Shown: piece by piece, positions 53,212-61,797 of the stretch
Numbering within the stretch: position 1 is the first letter of the stretch
Layout: each line of letters begins with the position of its first letter
Assembly (NCBI GenBank): GCA_038253325.1
Contig: JBBSHE010000005.1
Location: 1-64,000 of the forward strand
Reading direction: 5' to 3'
DNA length: 64,000 bases
DNA from: JBBSHE01 sp038253325
GTDB lineage: Bacteria; Actinomycetota; Actinomycetes; Propionibacteriales; Nocardioidaceae
The notes under the pieces: model-generated
Databases searched by the model: none
Seen by the model: the letters and a program-made list of their open reading frames with translations, nothing else
Told to the model about the DNA's origin: nothing
Position numbers and translations under genes: made by a program

Positions 53212-54966
53212 TCAGGTGGCTCGGCGACGGGCCTGGACCCGACGCTGAGAAGGTCGCGTCACGGGAATCCCCGCGTCGAGCATGGACAGCCGTCGAGTCG
53301 CACCGAACGCGGCCAGCTGGTCGGCAAGGACCTCGGCCGACGGCTCGGCGGCGAGGACATCGACTCGGAGACCGTGCTCCTCACACGTCTTCGCCGTCGC
53401 CGGGCCGATTGCGGCGATCACCGTCGACGAGTGGGGCTTGCCGGCAATGCCGACCAGATTGCGCACCGTCGACGACGACGTGAAGACAACCGCGTCGAAC
53501 TTGCCGGTCTTGATCGCGTCGCGGATCGACGCCGGCGGCGGCGCAGCGCGCACCGTCCGGTACGCCGTCACGTCATCGACCTCCCAGCCGAGTCCGACGA
53601 GCCCCGCGACAAGCGTCTCGGTCGCGATGTCGGCGCGCGGGAGGAACACCCGGTTGATCGGGTCGAGCAGGTCGTCGTACGGCGGCCAGTCCTCGAGCAG
53701 CCCGTGCGCCGACTGCTCACCCGCCGGAACCAGGTCCGGCCGGATTCCCCACGCGGCGATCGCCTCGGCGGTCTTGTCGCCGACAGCCGCCACCTTCAAC
53801 CCACTGAACGCTCGCGCGTCCAGACCGTACTCGTCGAACTTCTCCTTGATCGCCCGGACCGCGTTCACGGACGTGAAGGCAATCCACTCATACCGTCCTT
53901 CGACCAGTCCACGAACGGCCTTGTCCATCTGGTGCGAATTGCGTGGAGGCTCGACCGAGATCGTCGGCACCTCCTCTGGGACAGCACCATAGGAGCGAAG
54001 CTTGCTCGACAACGATGCCGCCTGCTCCTTGGTGCGCGGGACGAGGATGCGCCATCCGAACAGCGGCTTGGTCTCGAACCACGACAACGTCTCTCGAAGC
54101 GACACGACGTCGCCGACAACGCCGACGACCGGACCCGCCAGCTTCGCTGACCGCACATCACGCGCCACGTCGCGCAGGGTCGAGACCACCGTCTGCTGCT
54201 CGGTTGTCGTACCGACCCGGGTCACCGCGATCGGCATCGCGTCGGAGTGACCGACTGTGACGAGCGAGCGAGCAGCGTCGGCAAGGTTGCTGACCGGCCC
54301 CAGCAGCACGATCGTGGCCAATTCGGCATACGCCTCCCAGGCGAGCCGCGTCTCCGTCGTGTTGACGACAGCGAGATGACGGTTCGTCTTGGTGGTCAAC
54401 GGAATCCCTGCGTATGCAGGCACCGCGGTCACCGAGCTGATGCCCGGCACGACCTCGATCTGAATCCGCGCCTTTGCGCACGCCACCGCTTCTTCCGGCG
54501 CAGTCGAGTACATCCAGGGGTCGCCAGAGATCAGGCGGACGACGCGCCCACCTGACCTGGCTTGCTTCACGATGAGCCTCGCACGAGAGGCGTACGTCAA
54601 CGGCTGGCCGCCTTCGCCGTACCCGCCGTCCACGACGGTGATCTCCCCGATCCGGTTGCCGAGTAGGGTCGCGAGCAGCTCGACATGGTGCTCCGACTCC
54701 GTGATCACCACATCGGCACGGCAAATCAAGTCAACGGCTCGTACGGTCAGCAGGCCCGGATCGCCTGGTCCCGTTCCGACGAAAGCGACCGCTCCGGCCG
54801 ATGCTGGGGCAACGATCCGGTGGTCGACGGCGTCGACCCTGGCATTGGTGGAGTTGACAACGGCGGTCTTGGCCACGTTCTTTCTCACCGTCTTCTGCGT
54901 TGGAGCTGTGACGCGCTGGTCTGCGCCTTGTTTCTGTTGCTGTGGGGAGGAGGGTCGGCTGGTCAA
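53212..54966 (-). CDS. hemD: Fused uroporphyrinogen-III C-methyltransferase / uroporphyrinogen-III synthase
   Basis: About 584 residues. After a basic ~55-residue leader, a SUMT/CobA-type methyltransferase domain (AFVGTGPGDPGLLTVRAVDL, VVDGGYGEGGQPLTY, VVPGISSVTAVPAYAGIPLT) is followed from about residue 305 by a HemD domain (WRILVPRTKEQAASLSSKLR, VVFTSSSTVRNLVG, AAIGPATAKTCEEHGL). This fusion is standard in actinobacteria and feeds both heme and siroheme/cobalamin branches. The TTG start at 54966 overlaps hemC as TTGA and follows GGGAG; GTG codons some 30 residues in are alternatives. Confidence 0.92.
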   Translation of the reverse strand: MTSRPSSPQQQKQGADQRVTAPTQKTVRKNVAKTAVVNSTNARVDAVDHRIVAPASAGAVAFVGTGPGDPGLLTVRAVDLICRADVVITESEHHVELLATLLGNRIGEITVVDGGYGEGGQPLTYASRARLIVKQARSGGRVVRLISGDPWMYSTAPEEAVACAKARIQIEVVPGISSVTAVPAYAGIPLTTKTNRHLAVVNTTETRLAWEAYAELATIVLLGPVSNLADAARSLVTVGHSDAMPIAVTRVGTTTEQQTVVSTLRDVARDVRSAKLAGPVVGVVGDVVSLRETLSWFETKPLFGWRILVPRTKEQAASLSSKLRSYGAVPEEVPTISVEPPRNSHQMDKAVRGLVEGRYEWIAFTSVNAVRAIKEKFDEYGLDARAFSGLKVAAVGDKTAEAIAAWGIRPDLVPAGEQSAHGLLEDWPPYDDLLDPINRVFLPRADIATETLVAGLVGLGWEVDDVTAYRTVRAAPPPASIRDAIKTGKFDAVVFTSSSTVRNLVGIAGKPHSSTVIAAIGPATAKTCEEHGLRVDVLAAEPSAEVLADQLAAFGATRRLSMLDAGIPVTRPSQRRVQARRRAT

Positions 54967-55892
54967 GCGACGACTCCCGACAAGAGCTCGGCGGCACCGG
55001 CGTCGAGCAGCTTTCTCGCGAGATCCGCGCCCAGTGCGAACGCGTCACCGGGTGGGCCGGTGTTCGAGAGTCGGACCAGGCTGCTCCCGTCGACCGCGAC
55101 GACGACGCCGCGGAGGAAGAGCTCCTCGCCGTCGTCCCCCTCGCCGACATCGGCGAGGCATCCGACCGGCGCCGTGCAGCCGGCCTCCAACCCTGCGAGC
55201 AATGCACGTTCGGCGGTGACCGCGGCGCGCGTGCTCGGATCGTCGAGCACCTCAGAGACGTCGGCCGCCAAGCCCGTGCCGTCGCTCGCCGCCTCGACGG
55301 CCAGCGCGCCCTGTCCCGGTGCCGGCAGCATCACCAGCGGATCAAGGGTCTCGGTGACCTTGTGACCCCAGCCGAGCCGGACCAGCCCGGCCGCCGCCAC
55401 GACGACGGCATCGACGTCACCGCGGTCGACCCGGTCGACCCGGCTGTCGACGTTCCCGCGGATCGCGACGACGTCAAGCCCGAAACCCAGTGCGTGCAGC
55501 TGCGCTGCTCGTCGAGGCGACCCGGTCCCGACCGTCGCGCCAGCCGGAAGCTCACCGAGAGTCCGGCCTCCGGTTGCGACCAACGCGTCGCGCGGGTCTC
55601 CTCTCCGCGGTACGGCGACCAGGCTGATCGTCGGATCCGGAGCGGTGGGAACGTCCTTCAAGGAGTGCACCGCAAGGTCGACCTCGCGGGACCTCAACGC
55701 GAGGCGCACAGCGGACACGAAGACGCCACTGCCGCCGAGCGTGGTGAGTGGTGCGGCGGTCCGGTCACCGTCGGTGCGGAGGGGAACGATCTCGACGTCG
55801 ACGTGCAGCGCCTGGCGCAGGGCACGGGCGACCGTTTCAGCCTGGGCGAGCGCGAGCCGGCTGCCGCGGGTCCCGAGTCGAAGCGTCGTCAT
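54963..55892 (-). CDS. hemC: Porphobilinogen deaminase (hydroxymethylbilane synthase)
   Basis: 309 residues with LRLGTRGSRLALAQAE at the start, the catalytic Asp in AVHSLKDVPTA near 80, and the dipyrromethane-cofactor Cys239 in GLEAGCTAPVG. It polymerises four porphobilinogens into the linear tetrapyrrole handed to HemD. ATG start overlaps hemA by four bases. Confidence 0.96.
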   Translation of the reverse strand: MTTLRLGTRGSRLALAQAETVARALRQALHVDVEIVPLRTDGDRTAAPLTTLGGSGVFVSAVRLALRSREVDLAVHSLKDVPTAPDPTISLVAVPRRGDPRDALVATGGRTLGELPAGATVGTGSPRRAAQLHALGFGLDVVAIRGNVDSRVDRVDRGDVDAVVVAAAGLVRLGWGHKVTETLDPLVMLPAPGQGALAVEAASDGTGLAADVSEVLDDPSTRAAVTAERALLAGLEAGCTAPVGCLADVGEGDDGEELFLRGVVVAVDGSSLVRLSNTGPPGDAFALGADLARKLLDAGAAELLSGVVA

Positions 55893-57184
55893 GGCGAGTC
55901 TCCCGGGCGCGTCACGGCGGCCACGGCAGCTGGGTCGAGCGCGAACAGATCTGCCAGCGCACGAGCGTACGAGTCGGCCGGAACCTGTCCGCCGAGCTGT
56001 TTGACGCGCACGGTCGGTTCGTGCAGCAGCTTGTCGGCGACCCGGCGGATCGTCTGCTCGACCTCGACACGGTCACGTTCCGACGGTGTGTCGACCCGCC
56101 GCCACAGCCGGTCCAGCTCCGCCGACACGACCGCGCTGGCCATCGAGCGAAGCGCCGCGACCGTCGGACCGACGCTCGCCCGGTCGGCAGCCAGGCGGTA
56201 GGCCGCGACCTCCTCCGCCACGATCGAGCGGACGGCCTGCTCGTCGACCTGCGACGGCGTACGCGACGCGAGCTCGGCGATCCGCGACATACCGATCAGG
56301 GTCACCCCTTCGACCTCCGCAACCGCTGGCTCCACGTCGTGCGGGACCGCGAGGTCCACCACGGTCAGTGGAGCGATCCTCCGCTTCGCCGCACTGGTGA
56401 CCGCCTCCACAGTGACCAGGACGCCGACGGCTCCGGTGCAGGAGAAGACCAGATCGTTTCGCTCGAGCTCCGCTCCGAGCTCCGACAGGGGCACGTACCG
56501 CGCGGCGACCTTCGCGCCAACCTTCGTGCCGCGAACCGGTGAGCGGTTGACGATCGTCAGGTCGGCAACGCCGTGCGCACGAAGCGTTGCAGCGGCGAGA
56601 GCCGCCATCGAGCCGGCACCGATGACGCTCACTTGCCGTCCAGCGAGCGGACCGCCCAGCCGTTCCGCCTCGTCGAGCGCGACGGTGACCAGTGACGCGC
56701 CGACCCGGTCGATGCCCGTCTCGGCGTGAGCACGCTTCCCTACCCGGAGCGCCTGCTGGAACAGCCCGTTCAGCCGTGGGCCGACCGACTCCGCATCCTG
56801 TCCACTGCGCAACGCTGTCTTCATCTGTCCGAGGATCTGTCCCTCACCGACGACCATGGAGTCGAGGCCGGTCGCGACCGAGAACAGGTGGGCAATGGCA
56901 GCCTCGTCGTAGCGGACGTAGACGGCTGGCAGCCAGACGTCTGCCTCGACACCGCTGTGGTCGGCGAACAGCTCGGTCAGGTCGTCGACGCTTCCGTGGA
57001 AGCGGTCAGTTGCCGCGTAGATCTCGATCCGGTTGCATGTCGCGAGCACGATGGCCTCGCTCACATGTGGGCTGTCGAGGACGGCCGCACGCAACTTCGC
57101 GACCGCGGCGGGCTCGATGGCCACCCGCTCGAGCAGCTCGAGGCTGGCGGTGCGGTGGGAGATGCCGAAGACGATGACACTCAT
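55889..57184 (-). CDS. hemA: Glutamyl-tRNA reductase
   Basis: 431 residues. The nucleophile Cys50 in VLATCNRIEIYA, the HRTASLELLER segment, GEGQILGQMKTAL, and the NADPH Rossmann VSVIGAGSMAALAAATL are the family features. First committed step of C5-pathway tetrapyrrole synthesis. It starts at ATG 57184 in ATGA overlap with rex, placing it directly under Rex control if the operator upstream is real. Confidence 0.96.
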   Translation of the reverse strand: MSVIVFGISHRTASLELLERVAIEPAAVAKLRAAVLDSPHVSEAIVLATCNRIEIYAATDRFHGSVDDLTELFADHSGVEADVWLPAVYVRYDEAAIAHLFSVATGLDSMVVGEGQILGQMKTALRSGQDAESVGPRLNGLFQQALRVGKRAHAETGIDRVGASLVTVALDEAERLGGPLAGRQVSVIGAGSMAALAAATLRAHGVADLTIVNRSPVRGTKVGAKVAARYVPLSELGAELERNDLVFSCTGAVGVLVTVEAVTSAAKRRIAPLTVVDLAVPHDVEPAVAEVEGVTLIGMSRIAELASRTPSQVDEQAVRSIVAEEVAAYRLAADRASVGPTVAALRSMASAVVSAELDRLWRRVDTPSERDRVEVEQTIRRVADKLLHEPTVRVKQLGGQVPADSYARALADLFALDPAAVAAVTRPGDSP

Positions 57185-57909
57185 CGGCGCCCGCCCACAG
57201 GTCGAATGGTCGCGACAGCCGCGTGGTCGACAATCCCGGCCTTGCGCTGCTCGTGGTACGCCAGGATCTGAAGCTCGATGGACAGGTCGACCTTGCGGAC
57301 GTCGACACCCGGCGGCACCGAAAGCACGACGGGGGCGAAGTTGAGGATGCTGCTGACACCGGCGCCCACCAGCCGGTCGCACACGTCCTGTGCGGCCGTC
57401 GACGGGGTGGCGACGATTCCGATGGACACCTGCTCGCGCTTGACGACGCGGTCGAGATCACCCAGCGAGTGGATCCTGACCCCGGCGATCACCTCGCCGA
57501 CGCGAACGGGGTCGTTGTCGAACAAAGCGCCAACTCGAAATCCGCGGGAGACGAAACCTGAGTAGTTCGCGAGCGCGTGCCCGAGGTTTCCGATTCCGAC
57601 GATGACGACCGTCCAGTCCTGGGTCAACCCGATCTCGCGTGCAATCTGGTACCCCAGGTAGTCCACGTCGTAGCCCACGCCGCGCGTCCCATACGTACCC
57701 AGGTAGGAGAGGTCCTTGCGGAGCTTCGCGGAGTTGACCCCGGCCGCCGATGCGAGCTCCTCGCTCGAGGCCGTCGTCACCTCGCGCTCGGACAACGCGG
57801 CAAGCGCTCGAAGGTAGATCGGGAGACGAGCCACCGTGGCTTCGGGGATGCCGCGTTCGGCGCGTTCGGCCCGCGAACGACGGCCCTCTCGGCTTCGCGA
57901 AGTACTCAC
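57181..57909 (-). CDS. rex: Redox-sensing transcriptional repressor Rex
   Basis: About 242 residues. Winged-helix DNA-binding domain (PEATVARLPIYLRALAALSE, then GVNSAKLRKDLSYLGTYGTR) and an NAD(H)-binding Rossmann domain (VVIVGIGNLGHALANYSGF), ending with the domain-swapped helix IELQILAYHEQRKAG. It senses the NADH/NAD+ ratio and represses respiratory and heme genes when NADH is low. The start was set at GTG 57909, four bases after GGAG, since the predicted promoter at 57975-58003 would leave almost no leader for the GTG at 57960. Confidence 0.94.
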   Translation of the reverse strand: MSTSRSREGRRSRAERAERGIPEATVARLPIYLRALAALSEREVTTASSEELASAAGVNSAKLRKDLSYLGTYGTRGVGYDVDYLGYQIAREIGLTQDWTVVIVGIGNLGHALANYSGFVSRGFRVGALFDNDPVRVGEVIAGVRIHSLGDLDRVVKREQVSIGIVATPSTAAQDVCDRLVGAGVSSILNFAPVVLSVPPGVDVRKVDLSIELQILAYHEQRKAGIVDHAAVATIRPVGGRR

Positions 57910-57974
57910 ATTGCTCCAGCCCGGCCGGCGGGAGAGCGCCTTGACGCTGACCTCGATCACCGGCAGTCAGGCCA

Positions 57975-58003
57975 ACTCTAAGAGTTTGTGAACGAGAGAA
58001 CAA
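57975..58003 (-). promoter_or_regulatory. rex-hemACD promoter with candidate Rex operator
   Basis: On the minus strand TTGTTC (58003-57998) and TAGAGT (57980-57975) are spaced by 17 bases, a plausible sigma-70-type promoter. Between them lies TGTGAACGAGAGAACA (57987-58002, plus strand), matching 12 of 16 positions of the Streptomyces Rex operator TGTGAACGCGTTCACA as I recall it. Binding there would block RNA polymerase, which fits autoregulation of rex. Confidence 0.6.
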
Positions 58004-58039
58004 AATCGGCCGCAGCGTCCCTCCGCGCTCGGCGGAGCC

Positions 58040-58294
58040 TCAGCGCTGGTCCCGGGTCCGGCGGGTGAGCGCCGCCACCAGCCGATCTTCACTGACCCGC
58101 CAGAAGTCGTGCTGTCGGTCGTCGACGAACGTGACGGGGATCTGCTCGGCGTACTCGCCGCGCAGCTCCGGGTGGTCGTTGATGTCGATCTCCTCGAACG
58201 TCTCGTCGAGGTCGGCGCACACCTTGGCGATGACGGCGCGCGCGTCGTCACACAGGTGGCATCCGGGCTTCGAAAGCAGCCGGATACGGCTCAC
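58040..58294 (-). CDS. Glutaredoxin-like protein
   Basis: 84 residues with LLSKPGCHLCDDARAVI (CxxC) and EQIPVTFVDDRQHDFW containing the cis-Pro, a DUF836/glutaredoxin fold. GTG start overlaps the stop of the acyl-CoA ligase gene (GTGA). The conserved place next to rex and hem genes in actinobacteria suggests a redox housekeeping role, but the partner is unknown. Confidence 0.85.
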   Translation of the reverse strand: MSRIRLLSKPGCHLCDDARAVIAKVCADLDETFEEIDINDHPELRGEYAEQIPVTFVDDRQHDFWRVSEDRLVAALTRRTRDQR

Positions 58295-59853
58295 GCGAGT
58301 CCCCTCGCGCGCCGGGCCTGCATCGCCCTCAACCTGCCCTTGGCAACCTTGCCGGTCACGGAGTACGGCAGCTCGGAGGCGATCTCGATCCGCGCCGGAT
58401 GCTTGAACCGGGCCAGCCGCTCGTCGGCGGTGGAACGGACGCGGTCGAGCAACCGATCGAGGTTGTCGACCGTGGCGGCGGGGACGACGATCGCAACCAC
58501 CTCCTCACCGCCGCCCGGCGCAGGCACTCCGACGACAGCGCACGCCGCGACCCCGTCGACGTCGGCGATGACCTCCTCGACCTCCGCCGGGTAGACGTTG
58601 AAGCCCGACACGATCACCACTTCCTTGAGCCGGTCGACCAGGAACAGGTCGCCGTCAGGGTCGAGAAACCCCACATCGCCGGTCGCGAGCCAGCCGTCCG
58701 GGCCCGGGTCGGCGTCGCGGTCCGGCCAGTACCCGCTGAAGAGGTTGTCGCCGCGAGCCCAGATCTCGCCGGGGTCGTCGGGGCCCACATCGTTGCCGGC
58801 GTCGTCAACAACTCGAAGGTCGACGCCCGGTATCGCCCGACCGACCGAGCCGGGCTTGTGCACCGGTGTCCCGAGCGTGCAAGTGACGATCGGAGAAGCC
58901 TCGGTCAACCCGTACCCCTGCTCGATCCTGACACCGGTGGCTGCTTCGAAGCCGTTGACGAGGTCGGCGTCGAGCGGCGCGGCCCCGGACAGCAAGACAC
59001 GTACGGCTCGGAGCCGCTCGCCGACATCGGAACGTTTCCCCCACGCCGCGATGACCGGGGGAGCTACCGGCACACAGGTGATGTGGTGATGGGCGATCAG
59101 GTCCAACGTCTCGTCGGGATCGAAACGCCGACCGAGGACGATCGTCGCCGCATGGTGCAGGGCCGGACCCAGGACGGCGTTCAGACCGTACACGTGAAAC
59201 ATGGGCAGGGCGCCGAGGACGACGTCGCCGGGCTGCACGAGCGGTGGTTCGATCCTGCCGGCTTGTTCGACGTTGGCCAACAGCGCACGGTGGCTGAGCA
59301 TCGCAGCTCTCGGCCGTCCGCTCGTCCCCGAGGTGTACAGCAGCACCGCCAGTCCCTCCGGGTCGGGCGGCGTGCTGACGTCAGGTCCGGTGGCCGCCGC
59401 CAGCTCGTCGAAGCTGCGCCCCCCACCCTCCGGTGCGGTCCCGACCGCAACGATGACTGGCGCCGACGGCTGTACCGGGTCGTCGGCGGCATCGAGGCCG
59501 GCAACCGCCCGCCGGACCGCGGGCAGGCTGGGACCGTCGGCGACGACCGCACGCGCTCCGCAGTCGGCCAGGACGGTCGCGAACTCACGCGCGGTCGAAG
59601 TCGGGTTCAGAGGTACGGCGACCATCCCCGCCCGCAAGACCGCCAGGTAGGTCGCCACGAACTCCGCGCTGTTGGCCAGTGCCAACGCGACCCGGTGACC
59701 GCCGAAGAGCCCCCAGCCGGCGAGACCGCGACCGATGGCGTCGACGACCGCCGTGAGCTGTTCCCAACTCACCTCGCAGGCGCCGTCGATGATCGCCACG
59801 TCCTCGGGCGAACGGCTCGTGGGAATCCGAAGCAGGTCGGCGACGTTCGCCAT
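58291..59853 (-). CDS. AMP-dependent acyl-CoA synthetase/ligase
   Basis: 520 residues. P-loop-like LLYTSGTSGRPRAAMLSHRA, A5 motif EQGYGLTEASPIVTCT, hinge GDVGFLDPDGDLFLVDRLKE and the C-terminal catalytic Lys in YSVTGKVAKGRLR make it an active-looking ANL-family ligase. Related to long-chain fatty-acid-CoA ligases; the substrate is not predictable. ATG 59853 chosen (GAAGG nine bases upstream); GTG 59871 is possible. Confidence 0.88.
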   Translation of the reverse strand: MANVADLLRIPTSRSPEDVAIIDGACEVSWEQLTAVVDAIGRGLAGWGLFGGHRVALALANSAEFVATYLAVLRAGMVAVPLNPTSTAREFATVLADCGARAVVADGPSLPAVRRAVAGLDAADDPVQPSAPVIVAVGTAPEGGGRSFDELAAATGPDVSTPPDPEGLAVLLYTSGTSGRPRAAMLSHRALLANVEQAGRIEPPLVQPGDVVLGALPMFHVYGLNAVLGPALHHAATIVLGRRFDPDETLDLIAHHHITCVPVAPPVIAAWGKRSDVGERLRAVRVLLSGAAPLDADLVNGFEAATGVRIEQGYGLTEASPIVTCTLGTPVHKPGSVGRAIPGVDLRVVDDAGNDVGPDDPGEIWARGDNLFSGYWPDRDADPGPDGWLATGDVGFLDPDGDLFLVDRLKEVVIVSGFNVYPAEVEEVIADVDGVAACAVVGVPAPGGGEEVVAIVVPAATVDNLDRLLDRVRSTADERLARFKHPARIEIASELPYSVTGKVAKGRLRAMQARRARGLA

Positions 59854-59953
59854 CGCGATCGCCTTCTTCACGATCCAAGTCTCACACATCGGATCCGTCC
59901 TCCACCGGGCTGACTCTTTGCGATCGGGAACACCTGGCTGGCAGGGTTGGCTC

Positions 59954-60865
59954 GTGAACATCGGCGGCTGCCCCGGGGGTCTTCGGGCCGACGGCACGCA
60001 TCGTACGCAGGCCGATCTCCGGCATCGGTCGGTGCTCGCGGGTCAGGCGTCAGCCGCGTCGGCCGAGGTCCAGACGGCTCTGACGGTGCCTGGCGACCCG
60101 ACCGCCGCGGCGTTCTTCGATGTCGACAACACCCTCATGCAGGGAGCGTCGATCTACCACCTTGCGAAAGGGCTCCACAAGCGCAACTTCTTCACCACGC
60201 GTGCGATCGTTCGCGCCGCCTGGCAGCAGGCGTACTTCCAGTTCGTCGGCGTCGAGGATGTCGAGCACGTGCAGTCGGCGCGTCGCAGCGCACTGTCTGT
60301 GATCGCCGGTCACACGGTCACGGAGCTCGAGTCACTCGGCGAGGAGATCTTCGACGAGGCGATGGCACACCGGATCTGGCCCGGTACGCGTGCGTTCGCG
60401 CAGATGCACCTCGACCAGGGCCAGCGGGTGTGGCTCGTCACGGCGGCACCGGTGGAGATCGCGCGGATCATCGCCCAGCGTCTCGGACTGACGGGGGCTC
60501 TCGGAACCGTGGCTGAGCATCACGACGGCGTCTACACGGGCGCACTGGTCGGTGAGCTGCTTCATGGGCCAGCCAAAGCCGAGGCGGTCCGGTCACTGGC
60601 GGTCCGCGAGGGACTGAACCTGCGCCGGTGCGCGGCGTACTCCGACTCCTTCAACGACCTGCCGATGCTGCGGCTGGTCGGCGATCCCTGTGCGATCAAT
60701 CCCGACGGTGCACTGCGCGACTACGCGCGGCGCAACGGTTGGCGGATACGGGAGTACCGGACCCGACGCCGGGCGGCTCGGATCGGGCTTGCCGTCGCCG
60801 CTGCAAGCGGTGCCGCGACCGGGACGGTGGCCGCGGTGATCGGGCTGCGACGCCGGAATCGCTGA
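59954..60865 (+). CDS. HAD-IB family hydrolase
   Basis: About 303 residues. AAAFFDVDNTLMQGASIYHL is motif I of HAD phosphatases (DxDNT of subclass IB, SerB-like), WLVTAAPVEIARIIAQRLGL motif II, and CAAYSDSFNDLPMLRLVGDP motif IV. The C-terminus ends with a hydrophobic helix (IGLAVAAASGAATGTVAAVI) and a basic tail, so it is probably membrane-tethered. Start uncertain: GTG 59954 or GTG 60032. Homologues are often annotated as inhibition of morphological differentiation proteins, though this is only a name. Confidence 0.83.
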   Translation: MNIGGCPGGLRADGTHRTQADLRHRSVLAGQASAASAEVQTALTVPGDPTAAAFFDVDNTLMQGASIYHLAKGLHKRNFFTTRAIVRAAWQQAYFQFVGVEDVEHVQSARRSALSVIAGHTVTELESLGEEIFDEAMAHRIWPGTRAFAQMHLDQGQRVWLVTAAPVEIARIIAQRLGLTGALGTVAEHHDGVYTGALVGELLHGPAKAEAVRSLAVREGLNLRRCAAYSDSFNDLPMLRLVGDPCAINPDGALRDYARRNGWRIREYRTRRRAARIGLAVAAASGAATGTVAAVIGLRRRNR

Positions 60866-60880
60866 CATTGCGTACCCTGG

Positions 60881-60927
60881 GTGGTCACAGATGGTGACCA
60901 CAAAATGATGCGCGGCACGTGCACGTG
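60881..60927. promoter_or_regulatory. Two palindromes upstream of the BldN-like sigma gene
   Basis: GTGGTCAC (60881-60888) and GTGACCAC (60894-60901) form a perfect 8-bp inverted repeat with a 5-base spacer. Fifteen bases on, CACGTGCACGTG (60916-60927) is a perfect 12-bp palindrome. Both lie in the 112-base gap before the sigma gene. The first could also end the HAD gene transcript. Candidate operators; the orientation (TCAC..GTGA) differs from the BldD consensus I know, so the regulator is unknown. Confidence 0.45.
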
Positions 60928-60977
60928 GTCGTACCATCGGCCGTACCCAGCAGCCGAACGCCGGGAGGGAGCGTCGT

Positions 60978-61697
60978 TTGCGCAACAGGGGCGAACAGCG
61001 GGTAGTCGGAATGGACCGGCTTCGCTTGGCCGTCATCGAGCACCTCGATGACGGTCGTTGGTGTGCCGCCGACTCCACGTCGGCGGCGCCTGCCGTCCGC
61101 TCGGGGCCGGCCGGCGGAAGCCCGGGCAGTGACCTCGACGTCGACCCTGAGGCGCGGCGCCTCCGTGCACTCGTCGACCTCGCGAAGGGCGGCGACGTCG
61201 AAGCGTTCGGGCAGCTCTACGACCACTACGCGCCGGGGATCTACCGCTTCGCCTACTACCGGGTCGGCTCGCCACAGCTCGCGGAGGACGTCACCGCCGA
61301 CACGTTCTTCCGGGCCTTGCGCTCACTGTCCACGTTCCGCTGGCAGGGCAAGGACTTCGGTTCCTGGCTGGTGACGATCGCCCGAAACCTGATCACCGAC
61401 CACTTCAAGTCCAGTCGGTCCCGTCTCGAGCACACCACCGACGACTTGAGCGCCTACGGAGGCACGACCGACGGTCCCGAGGACGAGGTCATCGCGGCGT
61501 TGACGAACGAGGTGCTGCTGGACGCTCTTGGTCGGCTGTCCGCCGAGCAGCAGGAGTGTCTGGTGCTGCGCTTCCTCAGAGGTTGTTCGATCTCCGAGAC
61601 CGCCGAGGCACTCGGTCGCTCCGAGGGTGCGATCAAACAGCTGCAGCTCCGGGCGATCCGCAATCTAACGAAGACGCTGCCGGAGGGCCTCCGATGA
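60978..61697 (+). CDS. ECF sigma factor of the BldN/AdsA type
   Basis: 239 residues. Sigma region 2 is FGQLYDHYAPGIYRFAYYRV through KDFGSWLVTIARNLITDHFK; region 4 is ALGRLSAEQQECLVLRFLRG with EALGRSEGAIKQLQLRAIRN. The linking and N-terminal parts resemble Streptomyces BldN, which has an N-terminal extension removed on activation; here about 65 residues precede region 2. TTG 60978 was chosen because GGGAGGGA lies eight bases upstream; ATG 61011 is the other option. The next gene looks like its anti-sigma factor. Confidence 0.85.
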   Translation: MRNRGEQRVVGMDRLRLAVIEHLDDGRWCAADSTSAAPAVRSGPAGGSPGSDLDVDPEARRLRALVDLAKGGDVEAFGQLYDHYAPGIYRFAYYRVGSPQLAEDVTADTFFRALRSLSTFRWQGKDFGSWLVTIARNLITDHFKSSRSRLEHTTDDLSAYGGTTDGPEDEVIAALTNEVLLDALGRLSAEQQECLVLRFLRGCSISETAEALGRSEGAIKQLQLRAIRNLTKTLPEGLR

Positions 61698-61797
61698 AAC
61701 TCCAGTCGCGTAACCCATGGGCGGTTTGCGTCGTTTTCATACTAGAGCGCCGCCTGCCTGCTCTGATTGCCTGCTGCTTTGACCGAGGGGACGCCCG

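Noticed and set aside
52231..58294. Biosynthetic gene cluster for a specialised metabolite
   Set aside because: The tetrapyrrole, ligase and acyltransferase genes here are all primary-metabolism types with conserved actinobacterial neighbours; no carrier protein, synthase or tailoring set is present.
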